From Parapedobacter luteus (GTDB lineage Bacteria > Bacteroidota > Bacteroidia > Sphingobacteriales > Sphingobacteriaceae): a DNA stretch of 64,000 nucleotides. This document shows positions 45,025 through 52,268 of this stretch, piece by piece (the stretch's first letter is position 1; each line of letters begins with the position of its first letter). Below the pieces are notes generated by a model. The model ran no database searches. It worked only from the letters and a program-made list of their open reading frames with translations, and was not told where the DNA came from. The position numbers and the translations under genes are program-made. Location of the stretch: contig NZ_FUYS01000005.1 in NCBI RefSeq assembly GCF_900168055.1, positions 248,001 to 312,000 of the forward strand. The letters run 5' to 3'.

Positions 45025-45558
45025 CCGGTAGCGGATTTGCTGGCGGTCCATCATGCCCATTTGGTCTTTCATCATTTTTATCTGATCGGCCAGCAGCTTG
45101 TTTTTGTCGGCTTTTTTAGCCTCCTGCAAGTACTTGGTTGCCTCCCGTTTATTCCGTTTGGCCATCGCGATGCCTGCAAGGCTTAGCTTGGCGAGTGCTA
45201 CGTTGTGCCCCATGTGCAACCCCAAGGTAAGTGCTTTTTTAAAGTACTTTTCGGACTGCATGGGTGATTTTTGTGATTCCATGAGACCCAATAACAGGTG
45301 GTAATAGCCATGTTGCGCACGGATGAGCTGTTTTTCGTAGTTTGTGATACGGCTTAGCCATTGAGCAGCCTTTGTCATATTCTCTTTGCGCAAATAGAAT
45401 TGGGCAATCAGCATATTTTCATTAAAAAATACGGTTACAAAGGCTATGATGGTTATGAGGATACCCAGTATTCCCCACCCCCATTCTCCATAAAAAAATA
45501 AGGCTATGGTGCCGATTAATAAAAGCGATGATATGATGATTCGAACAAGATTAGACAT
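45022..45558 (-). CDS. Membrane-anchored helical-repeat (TPR-like) protein
   Basis: A 178-residue protein. Two membrane helices at the N-terminus (~5-23 and ~26-44) are followed by a helical region of ~130 residues with TPR-like spacing (AAQWLSRITNYEKQLIRAQHGYYHLLLGL, SEKYFKKALTLGLHMGHNVALAKLSLAGIAMAKRNKREATKYLQEAKK). The C-terminus is rich in Lys and Met. The function is unknown. It converges on the plus-strand gene pair ending at 45006. Confidence 0.8.
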   Translation of the reverse strand: MSNLVRIIISSLLLIGTIALFFYGEWGWGILGILITIIAFVTVFFNENMLIAQFYLRKENMTKAAQWLSRITNYEKQLIRAQHGYYHLLLGLMESQKSPMQSEKYFKKALTLGLHMGHNVALAKLSLAGIAMAKRNKREATKYLQEAKKADKNKLLADQIKMMKDQMGMMDRQQIRYR

Positions 45559-45663
45559 GTTGATGATGATTTAATTCACGATGTGCTTAATTTAAATATT
45601 AGTGCAAATATCCGTTTATTTAGGCGCTTTAACAACTGCAATATATATATTTTGCAAAATGTG

Positions 45664-45671
45664 TATTTTTG
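45664..45671 (+). promoter_or_regulatory. TATTTTTG box directly before ung
   Basis: TATTTTTG ends 4 nt before the ung ATG, the same layout as before purD and the 27330 gene. No TTG at the expected upstream distance. Confidence 0.4.
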
Positions 45672-45675
45672 TTGA

Positions 45676-46347
45676 ATGAGTATACAATTGGAGGCGGGAT
45701 GGCGGGCGGTATTAGCCCCCGAATTTGAAAAGCCCTACATGGCGGAACTCAAACGTTTTTTACAGGAGGAGAAGCGTCATCATACCGTATATCCTCCTGG
45801 TAACCTTATTTTTAATGCGTTTGATCATACACCCTTTGATCGCGTTAAGGTTGTGATCCTCGGGCAGGATCCATACCACAATGCGGGGCAGGCGCATGGC
45901 TTGTCGTTTTCCGTTCCGAAAGGGATCGGGATACCGCCCTCCCTTCGAAATATGTATTTGGAGCTGAGCAACGATATTCCGGGGTTCCAGATTCCGGCAC
46001 ACGGCGATTTGACCGCTTGGGCCAACCAAGGTGTACTGTTACTCAATGCGACACTGACTGTGCGGGCACATACTGCGGGTTCGCACCAAGGCAAAGGCTG
46101 GGAGGCCTTTACGGATAAAGCCATTGCTGAATTATCGGCTCGTCGGAGCGGAATTGTTTTCATGCTATGGGGCCGGTATGCAAAAAACAAAGCGGCACTC
46201 ATTGATTACCATAAGCATTATATCCTCACGGCTGCTCATCCTTCACCATTCTCCGCGTCCAGCGGCTTTTTTGGGTGCCGCCATTTTTCCAAAGCCAATG
46301 AGTTTTTGGTCAAGCAGGGAATGGAAGCCATCAACTGGCAGGTATGA
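45676..46347 (+). CDS. ung: Uracil-DNA glycosylase
   Basis: A 223-residue family 1 UDG. The water-activating loop is ILGQDPYHN with Asp65. The uracil pocket is in GLSFSVPKG, LLLNATLTV carries the pocket asparagine, and the leucine-insertion loop is AAHPSPFSASSGFFGC with His188. It removes uracil from DNA in base-excision repair. The length is typical. It converges on the Lrp gene with 3 bp between. Confidence 0.97.
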   Translation: MSIQLEAGWRAVLAPEFEKPYMAELKRFLQEEKRHHTVYPPGNLIFNAFDHTPFDRVKVVILGQDPYHNAGQAHGLSFSVPKGIGIPPSLRNMYLELSNDIPGFQIPAHGDLTAWANQGVLLLNATLTVRAHTAGSHQGKGWEAFTDKAIAELSARRSGIVFMLWGRYAKNKAALIDYHKHYILTAAHPSPFSASSGFFGCRHFSKANEFLVKQGMEAINWQV

Positions 46348-46350
46348 TTT

Positions 46351-46821
46351 TTAATATTCCATCGGCACGATGGGTTCTTTTTTGCTGGTAGACATGATCA
46401 TCATGGTCTGGAATGTTTTGACGTAGGGTATTTTGCTGATTTTTTCCATAATTACAGCTTCGTAAGCCTTAATATCCTTCACATAGACTTTCAGGATAAA
46501 ATCACATTGGCCAGTAACATGGTGGCATTCGGTCACCTCTTTTATGTTTTTCACGGCCGCTACAAATTCGGGGATGGCATTGTGCGTGTGAAAATCGAGC
46601 GAAATTTGGATGAACGATTTTATGCCCAGCCCGAGTTTTTCCTCATCAACAAACGCGTGGTAGCTTTTGATGTAGCCGGAATTTTCCAGCTTCCGCACGC
46701 GTTCAAGCGTGGGTGCTGGCGAAAGTCCGATGCTTGACGCCAATTGCAAGTTGGTAATCCGGCCGTTTTCCTGTAATAACTTCAGGATTTTAAAATCAGT
46801 TTTGTCGGGTTGAAAAGGCAT
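46351..46821 (-). CDS. Lrp/AsnC family transcriptional regulator
   Basis: A 156-residue Lrp-type protein: an N-terminal helix-turn-helix (DFKILKLLQENGRITNLQLASSIGLSPAPTLERVRKLENSGYI, residues ~8-52) and a RAM ligand-binding domain with VTECHHVTGQCDFILKVYVKDIKAYE. Members bind amino acids and regulate amino-acid metabolism. The ATG at 46821 is the family start; the longer frame crosses an AT-rich palindromic region that is the probable autoregulatory site. Confidence 0.93.
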   Translation of the reverse strand: MPFQPDKTDFKILKLLQENGRITNLQLASSIGLSPAPTLERVRKLENSGYIKSYHAFVDEEKLGLGIKSFIQISLDFHTHNAIPEFVAAVKNIKEVTECHHVTGQCDFILKVYVKDIKAYEAVIMEKISKIPYVKTFQTMMIMSTSKKEPIVPMEY

Positions 46822-46877
46822 ATTTGAAAACAATAACACCAAATTATATTTGGCAATATTACAATTTATTTTCAAAT
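46822..46877. promoter_or_regulatory. Nested inverted repeats directly upstream of the Lrp-type regulator
   Basis: Outer arms ATTTGAAAA (46822-46830) and TTTTCAAAT (46869-46877) flank CCAAAT-TAT-ATTTGG (46839-46853). AT-rich palindromes of this kind suit Lrp autoregulation. The remainder of the 277-bp gap up to sufB (46878-47098) holds the sufB promoter box and no gene. Confidence 0.5.
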
Positions 46878-47024
46878 AATTTGCTCTCAAATTGCCGTAA
46901 GTAGCTAAAACCGTTCATGATAAGGAAATTGTATTCATTATCACTGATTTGTAAAAATACAGTGCCATTCAACCTTGAGCTAAATGAAAGGGCGATATGC
47001 ACGGTTAATGCCAGTTAAAATTTG

Positions 47025-47032
47025 TAACTTTG
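47025..47032 (+). promoter_or_regulatory. TAACTTTG box of the suf operon
   Basis: TAACTTTG, 66 nt before the sufB ATG. The upstream element is weak. No IscR/Rrf2-like site was recognised. Confidence 0.4.
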
Positions 47033-47098
47033 CAACTCGAAAAGTCTGACGGGTTGCCTGTCTGCTCGGTTTTTAATCACGTTGCGAAAGGGTGCGTT

Positions 47099-48550
47099 AT
47101 GAGTACTAAAGATGATGAATTGCTGAAAGAGCTAGCGCTCGAGGAATATAAATACGGATTTACGACGGATATTGAGATGGATATAGCCCCTAAAGGGCTT
47201 TCCGAAGATACCGTTCGGCTGATTTCTGCGAAGAAGAACGAACCGGAATGGCTGCTGGAGTGGCGGCTGAAGGCGTTGCGGCATTTTTTACAGATGGAAA
47301 TGCCTGCTTGGCAGAATTTCGAGCATCCCGATGTGGATTTTCAGGATATTTCCTATTATGCTGCGCCCAAGGCGAAGCCCAAACTGAACAGCATGGATGA
47401 AGTTGATCCGGAATTGCTGTCCACGTTTGAGAAACTGGGTATTCCATTGGACGAACAGAAGGTGTTAGCCGGTGTTGTTGCCGTAGACGCCGTGTTCGAT
47501 AGCGTTTCGGTCAAAACCACCTTCCGTGAGAAATTAAAAGAACAGGGGGTTATTTTTTGCTCGTTCGGCGAAGCCGTGCAAGAGCATCCGGAGCTTGTCA
47601 AACAATACCTCGGCTCGGTAGTGCCGCAAACAGACAATATTTATGCTGCGCTTAATTCTGCGGTGTTTTCCGACGGTTCTTTCGTATATATACCCAAAGG
47701 CGTGCGCTGTCCGATGGAGCTTTCCACGTATTTCCGCATCAATGCCGAAAACACGGGCCAGTTTGAACGCACGTTGATTATCGCTGACGAGGGGGCGTAC
47801 GTCAGTTACCTCGAAGGTTGCACGGCTCCTATGCGGGATGAAAACCAGTTGCATGCTGCGGTCGTTGAGCTGATTGCACTCAAAGACGCCGAAATCAAAT
47901 ACTCGACGGTCCAAAACTGGTATCCGGGCGACAAGGACGGCAAAGGAGGGATATATAATTTCGTGACCAAGCGCGGGATGTGTAAGGGTGATAACAGTAA
48001 AATATCTTGGACACAGGTAGAGACCGGATCGGCCATCACGTGGAAATATCCGGGAGTGATTCTCAAGGGCGATCATTCTGTGGGTGAGTTTTATTCAGTA
48101 GCGCTGACACGAAACAGGCAACTGGCCGACACCGGCACCAAGATGATCCACTTGGGCAAAAATACCCGGAGCAAAATCGTATCCAAAGGTATCTCGGCCG
48201 GGGTAAGTCACAACAGCTATAGAGGGTTGGTAAAAATAGGTCCCGGAGCTGAAAATTCGCGGAATTTCACCCAATGTGATTCATTGCTCATCGGCGATAA
48301 GTGTGGGGCGCATACATTTCCCTATATTGAAAGCCGGAATAAAACCGCCAAACTGGAACATGAGGCTACAACATCAAAAATCGGTGAAGACCAACTGTTT
48401 TACCTTACCCAACGGGGCATTGATCCCGAGAAGGCAGTGGGACTTATCGTCAATGGGTACGCGAAAGAAGTTTTAAACCAATTGCCCATGGAATTTGCCG
48501 TGGAAGCACAAAAATTATTAGCCATATCCCTGGAAGGAAGTGTCGGGTAA
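47099..48550 (+). CDS. sufB: Fe-S cluster assembly scaffold SufB
   Basis: A 483-residue SufB. It has the N-terminal [15 protein letters not shown], the right-handed beta-helix core with [49 protein letters not shown], and the C-terminal [34 protein letters not shown]. It forms the SufBCD scaffold that builds Fe-S clusters. ATG 47099 is the family start; an in-frame TTG at 47030 overlaps the promoter box. sufC and sufD follow on the same strand. Confidence 0.97.
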   Translation: MSTKDDELLKELALEEYKYGFTTDIEMDIAPKGLSEDTVRLISAKKNEPEWLLEWRLKALRHFLQMEMPAWQNFEHPDVDFQDISYYAAPKAKPKLNSMDEVDPELLSTFEKLGIPLDEQKVLAGVVAVDAVFDSVSVKTTFREKLKEQGVIFCSFGEAVQEHPELVKQYLGSVVPQTDNIYAALNSAVFSDGSFVYIPKGVRCPMELSTYFRINAENTGQFERTLIIADEGAYVSYLEGCTAPMRDENQLHAAVVELIALKDAEIKYSTVQNWYPGDKDGKGGIYNFVTKRGMCKGDNSKISWTQVETGSAITWKYPGVILKGDHSVGEFYSVALTRNRQLADTGTKMIHLGKNTRSKIVSKGISAGVSHNSYRGLVKIGPGAENSRNFTQCDSLLIGDKCGAHTFPYIESRNKTAKLEHEATTSKIGEDQLFYLTQRGIDPEKAVGLIVNGYAKEVLNQLPMEFAVEAQKLLAISLEGSVG

Positions 48551-48597
48551 TCGAAGTGTGGGATAATTACATAAAGCGAGAGAGTAGTAAAACAACC

Positions 48598-49362
48598 ATG
48601 TTAAGTATTAGGAATTTACACGCATCAGTAGAAGATAAACAAATATTAAAAGGGCTGGATCTTGAAGTGAAAGCCGGAGAGGTACACGCCATTATGGGCC
48701 CAAACGGTTCGGGCAAAAGTACCCTTGGAAATGTGTTGGCCGGTCGGGAGGCCTACGAGGTGACCGAAGGCGAAGTGCTATTGGATGGGAAAGACCTGCT
48801 GGATCTTTCTCCGGAAGACCGCGCGCGCGAAGGTGTCTTCCTGGCGTTCCAATATCCGGTTGAAATACCGGGTGTTTCAAACATCAATTTCCTCAAAACG
48901 GCGCTTAATGAGGTAAGGGCCTACAAAGGGCTGCCCCCAATGGAAGCTAAAGAGTTTCTGAGCAGGGTAAAGGAAAAACAGAAGCTGGTGAAATTTGACG
49001 CTAAGTTGGCCAACCGTTCGCTGAATGAAGGCTTTTCGGGCGGCGAAAAAAAGCGTAATGAGATTTTTCAGTTGGCTATGCTGGAGCCGAAGCTGGCTAT
49101 TCTTGATGAGACCGATTCGGGGTTGGACATCGATGCGCTACGTATCGTTGCCGGCGGCGTAAACCAATTGCGGTCCAACGATAACGCATTTATTGTCATC
49201 ACGCATTACCAGCGTCTACTGGATTATATCGTGCCGGATTTTGTGCACGTGCTCTACAACGGCCGGATCGTGCGGTCGGGTACCAAGGAGCTCGCACTGG
49301 AGCTGGAAGAAAAAGGATACGATTGGATAAAAGAAACAGTGGACGCCGAAGGGACCGTTTAA
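48598..49362 (+). CDS. sufC: Fe-S cluster assembly ATPase SufC
   Basis: A 254-residue ABC-type ATPase. It has Walker A MGPNGSGKSTL, a Q-loop GVFLAFQYPVEIPGVSNINFLK, the Suf-specific signature FSGGEKKRNEIFQLAMLEPKLAILDETDSGLDIDAL, and a switch His in VITHYQR. It powers the SufBCD complex. The start at ATG 48598 replaces an in-frame GTG at 48556. The gap to sufB is 47 bp, and sufD begins 28 bp later. Confidence 0.97.
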   Translation: MLSIRNLHASVEDKQILKGLDLEVKAGEVHAIMGPNGSGKSTLGNVLAGREAYEVTEGEVLLDGKDLLDLSPEDRAREGVFLAFQYPVEIPGVSNINFLKTALNEVRAYKGLPPMEAKEFLSRVKEKQKLVKFDAKLANRSLNEGFSGGEKKRNEIFQLAMLEPKLAILDETDSGLDIDALRIVAGGVNQLRSNDNAFIVITHYQRLLDYIVPDFVHVLYNGRIVRSGTKELALELEEKGYDWIKETVDAEGTV

Positions 49363-49390
49363 TTCTTTTCGGTTTTAGTAAAGAGCGGTT

Positions 49391-50731
49391 ATGTTGGATG
49401 AAGTGGCTACAGATATCATGATTACACAAGTAAGCGATTCATTATATACACAGTTGATTAAAACGTATGGCGGCAACCTGCCCTCATCAGAGCCCCATTC
49501 GCTTGACGAAATACGCAAGCAGGCTTTCGAGCGGTTCAAAAGCGCTGGATTCCCCACGGTGAAGCAGGAAGATTGGAAGTACACCAATGTACAACCGCTC
49601 GTCAATCGTCAGCACTATGTGCTGGATGCGGAAACGCTTTCTTCCGATGATTTATCGCTCGACAAAGCGGTTATTCCCGGTTTGGATGCTTACCGCGTGG
49701 TTATGGTCGATGGCAGGTACAACGCTAAGTTATCCACCGCGGCGGATATCCACGGCCTATCTATAATGCCGATTGACCAAGCATTCGACCGTCTTTGTTT
49801 TGCGAAGTATTTTGCAGAATATGCAGATAAAACGGATAATCCGTTTGTGGCGCTTAACACCGCTTTGTTTACCTCAGGATTGTTTATCGAAGTGGGCAAA
49901 AACGTCCAATTGCAAAAACCGATACACGTTATCCATGTCGCCTCTGCCATGAAGCCCTTATTTGCACAGGTGCGCAATCTGTACGTGATCAGCACATTTG
50001 CTGAAGCTGAAATCATCGAATCATTCATTACGGATGAAGGTGCAGCGCACAACCTCAATAACACAGTGAGCGAGGTTGTGGTACGGGAAAGTGCAAAATT
50101 GCAGCATTATTACCTACAGGTTGCAGGGGCACAAGGCAATTACCTCAACCATACCGAGGTCTATCAGGAAAAGCACAGCCTTTATAATCATTACAACTGT
50201 ACCTTCCCGGGCGCTGCGTTTGTGCGGAATAATATTAATGTTCGGCTGGGCGACAGTGAGGTTGAGAGCCATTTATACGGCGTGACGCTTACCGCAGGCA
50301 ACCAGCTCGTCGATAACCATACGATCGTCGATCACCGCGAGCCGCATTGCGAAAGCTATGAGTGGTATAAGAATATCACGCAGGATACGTCTACGGCTGT
50401 GTTCAATGGAAAGATTTTTGTGCGTCCCGATGCACAAAAGACCAACGCGTTCCAACAAAACAACAATATGCTCATTGGCGAAAAGTCTGCCGTATACACC
50501 AAGCCGCAGCTGGAGATTTTTGCAGATGACGTAAAATGTAGTCACGGCTGCACGATTGGACAGTTTGATAATGAAGCGTTATTTTACCTTCGAGCCAGGG
50601 GTATCAGTGAGGCGCAGGCACGTGTGCTTCTGGTCCATGCCTTTGCCTTTGACGTGACGAGCCGTTTTGCCAATGCGACCGTACGTGAGTACGTGGAGCA
50701 CTTGGTGGAGCAAGGGTTGAAGGCGGGGTAA
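49391..50731 (+). CDS. sufD: Fe-S cluster assembly protein SufD
   Basis: A 446-residue SufD, paralogous to SufB: SAGFPTVKQEDWKYTNVQPL near the N-terminus, a beta-helix core, DNHTIVDHREPHCESYEWYKNI, and the conserved end KCSHGCTIGQFDNEALFYLRARGISEAQARVLLVHAFA. It completes the SufBC2D scaffold. An ATG at 49418 is an alternative start. No sufS or sufE follows within the window; the next 389 bp are non-coding. Confidence 0.96.
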   Translation: MLDEVATDIMITQVSDSLYTQLIKTYGGNLPSSEPHSLDEIRKQAFERFKSAGFPTVKQEDWKYTNVQPLVNRQHYVLDAETLSSDDLSLDKAVIPGLDAYRVVMVDGRYNAKLSTAADIHGLSIMPIDQAFDRLCFAKYFAEYADKTDNPFVALNTALFTSGLFIEVGKNVQLQKPIHVIHVASAMKPLFAQVRNLYVISTFAEAEIIESFITDEGAAHNLNNTVSEVVVRESAKLQHYYLQVAGAQGNYLNHTEVYQEKHSLYNHYNCTFPGAAFVRNNINVRLGDSEVESHLYGVTLTAGNQLVDNHTIVDHREPHCESYEWYKNITQDTSTAVFNGKIFVRPDAQKTNAFQQNNNMLIGEKSAVYTKPQLEIFADDVKCSHGCTIGQFDNEALFYLRARGISEAQARVLLVHAFAFDVTSRFANATVREYVEHLVEQGLKAG

Positions 50732-50943
50732 GAGAAGCCAGCTTATCTCGCGGCGGAAGGTTAGTCAGATAATCCCCTCTTTTACTTGTCGTCTTAGTTG
50801 GGCCACAAGTGGTCCATGCAGCCCCTTACGCCCGTACCGATGCAGGATGAGTGCGGGTTTGGTCCTATTTCACGCGCCGGTTGCAGCAGACATAAATTTC
50901 GTTATAGGATATTTTTTGATGTCGGCCAAAACCTTTTAAAACC

Positions 50944-51019
50944 GTCCGAAGTGACTTTCCAAACCCTCCGAAGCGGGTTTTACGACCGGCTTCGGAGACT
51001 TTCCGGACGCTCCGAAGCC
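50944..51019. repeat. Array of CTCCGAAGC-type boxes with 22-bp period
   Basis: GTCCGAAG (50944), CTCCGAAGC (50966), GGCTTCGGAG (50988, inverted) and CTCCGAAGCC (51010) start exactly 22 bp apart. The last two form a perfect 10-bp inverted repeat around a 12-nt spacer. It lies in the gene-free stretch 50732-51120, in which I otherwise see only hairpins at 51050-51095. Confidence 0.65.
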
Positions 51020-51061
51020 GATTTTCAGAGTGACCAAGGGTCGTTTTTGGGCTTTTTTAAA

Positions 51062-51095
51062 CAAAAAAGCCGTCCCGAAACACATCGGGACGGCT
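51062..51095 (-). terminator. Terminator of the HU-like gene
   Basis: On the minus strand AGCCGTCCCGA and TCGGGACGGCT form an 11-bp stem with a 6-nt loop, followed at once by TTTTT. It lies 26 bp after the stop of the HU-like gene. Positions 51050-51071 (GGCTTTTTT and AAAAAAGCC) can form a second, competing hairpin. Confidence 0.85.
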
Positions 51096-51120
51096 GCGTA
51101 AACGGTTAATGGAGCCGGAT

Positions 51121-51504
51121 TTACCGGTTTTTCTCAAAAGTTAAACCGTCAATCACTTGCTTGACATGCTTGCCGGGATAGAACAGCAGGCGCTTACGGA
51201 AGATGTTGGCCGCGGTCACCTCCTCCTCGGCATCGCTCCCCGTGCTGTTGCTTCCCAGGCGGAATGCGCCGAGGTTACCCAAGCGGACGATGTATCCGTG
51301 CTGGATGTTGCGCGGGATTTCACGCACGAGGCTCTGCAATACGGCGTAGACATCGGATTCAGTGAGCGATGAGGCGTGCGAGATGTCTGCCGCCAGGTTT
51401 TCCAGGGTGATCTCGCCGGCATGGACCGGCCGTGCATAAAACTTCTTCGGCGCCGCGGCATCCCCCGGTTTGCCGATTTCCAGAATGTTGTACTTAATTG
51501 CCAT
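51121..51504 (-). CDS. HU-like DNA-binding protein (HU-HIG type)
   Basis: A 127-residue protein with the fold of the Bacteroidota HU-HIG group: MAIKYNILEIGKPGDAAAPKKFYA at the N-terminus, helix ITLENLAADISHASSLTESDVYAVLQSLVREIP, and the beta-arm region GYIVRLGNLGAFRLG. It lacks the standard HU length (~90) and carries an acidic insert near residues 86-95. Such genes are often in variable genome regions. A small helix-turn-helix gene lies upstream on the same strand. Confidence 0.87.
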   Translation of the reverse strand: MAIKYNILEIGKPGDAAAPKKFYARPVHAGEITLENLAADISHASSLTESDVYAVLQSLVREIPRNIQHGYIVRLGNLGAFRLGSNSTGSDAEEEVTAANIFRKRLLFYPGKHVKQVIDGLTFEKNR

Positions 51505-51610
51505 TGTTTAAAAATTAAAACGTTAAAAAAAACAAACTTTACTCCGCGTCTCCGGGCGGTACCTGACCCGTTGACAAGACAAAGTTCCGCAGTATGGCAA
51601 TAAACGCTGT

Positions 51611-51655
51611 CGGGATTGGCGGGTTTGGCGGAATTGTCGGAATTGACGGGTTGAT
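51611..51655. repeat. 9-bp tandem repeat
   Basis: Five consecutive 9-bp units (CGGGATTGG, CGGGTTTGG, CGGAATTGT, CGGAATTGA, CGGGTTGAT) share CGGrnTTGn or close forms. They lie in the 242-bp gap between the helix-turn-helix gene and the HU-like gene, upstream of the latter. Confidence 0.5.
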
Positions 51656-51660
51656 GGGCA

Positions 51661-51692
51661 AAAAAAACCGCGGCGGCCAGTCGCCGCCGCGG
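51661..51692 (-). terminator. Terminator of the small helix-turn-helix gene
   Basis: On the minus strand CCGCGGCGGC pairs with GCCGCCGCGG (10-bp G/C stem, 5-nt loop) and a run of seven T follows. Confidence 0.85.
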
Positions 51693-51746
51693 GTTATCCC
51701 TGAAAATCTGTCGCTGTCCCGGCAAACCTTTTGCCGGCTGCTTGGG

Positions 51747-51953
51747 TCAGGATCGGCGCATGAAGCGGGAGATTTCTGCTACTGAAATGCCCAGATATTC
51801 CGAGGCCTGATAAACCGTCACATGCTGGTGCTTATCCAGCCCAAACATATCCCGGATCTTGTTTAGGAGCCGTTGGCAAGTGCGTTCGCTCTGGCCGGTG
51901 ATCCGCTGCAGGTCCGCGGGATAAACAGCTAATCTTGGTAAAGATATTTCCAT
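51747..51953 (-). CDS. Small helix-turn-helix protein
   Basis: A 68-residue protein. Residues ~12-35 (PADLQRITGQSERTCQRLLNKI) and ~47-66 (VTVYQASEYLGISVAEISRFM) both look like helix-turn-helix halves, as in small DNA-binding proteins of Bacteroidota. ATG 51953 is used; an upstream in-frame TTG would add three residues. A TAAATTTG box (51980-51973) lies 19 nt before the ATG, and a strong terminator follows. The target is unknown; the neighbouring HU-like gene or repeats are candidates. Confidence 0.72.
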   Translation of the reverse strand: MEISLPRLAVYPADLQRITGQSERTCQRLLNKIRDMFGLDKHQHVTVYQASEYLGISVAEISRFMRRS

Positions 51954-52146
51954 ATCTGCCAAATAGCGTATGCAAATTTACGAAATACGCAAAATTGTCG
52001 GAAATAATTGGTTGATTTTCTGTGGTTTGATGGTTGTTTTTATGAAATTTGCAATTTGCTTCGTATCACGATTTTTATATTTTCAACATCGGTAGAATAC
52101 AATTTATGAAAATGGCAAATGAAACTCCCGCAAGCTGAAAAATCAG

Positions 52147-52219
52147 AGCGAAAGACGAGGCTCGAACTCGCGACCCTCAGCTTGGGAAGCTGATGCTCTA
52201 CCAACTGAGCTACTTTCGC
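52147..52219 (-). tRNA. tRNA-Gly (anticodon CCC)
   Basis: A 73-nt cloverleaf on the minus strand: acceptor GCGAAAG/CTTTCGC, anticodon stem TCAGC/GCTGA with loop TTCCCAA giving anticodon CCC, T arm with TTCGAGC, discriminator T. No CCA is encoded. It reads GGG glycine codons. Confidence 0.96.
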
Positions 52220-52230
52220 TAATACAACTA

Positions 52231-52263
52231 CAAATGTAAGGCGGCCGTTCGTTATTTTCCAAA
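52231..52263 (-). promoter_or_regulatory. Promoter of tRNA-Gly
   Basis: On the minus strand TTTG (52263-52260), a 21-bp spacer, and TACATTTG (52238-52231), 11 nt before the tRNA 5' end. Confidence 0.6.
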
Positions 52264-52268
52264 TCTTT

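Noticed and set aside
50944-51019. CRISPR array
   Set aside because: Units are ~10 bp with a 22-bp period, one is inverted, and there are no spacers of CRISPR length and no cas genes.
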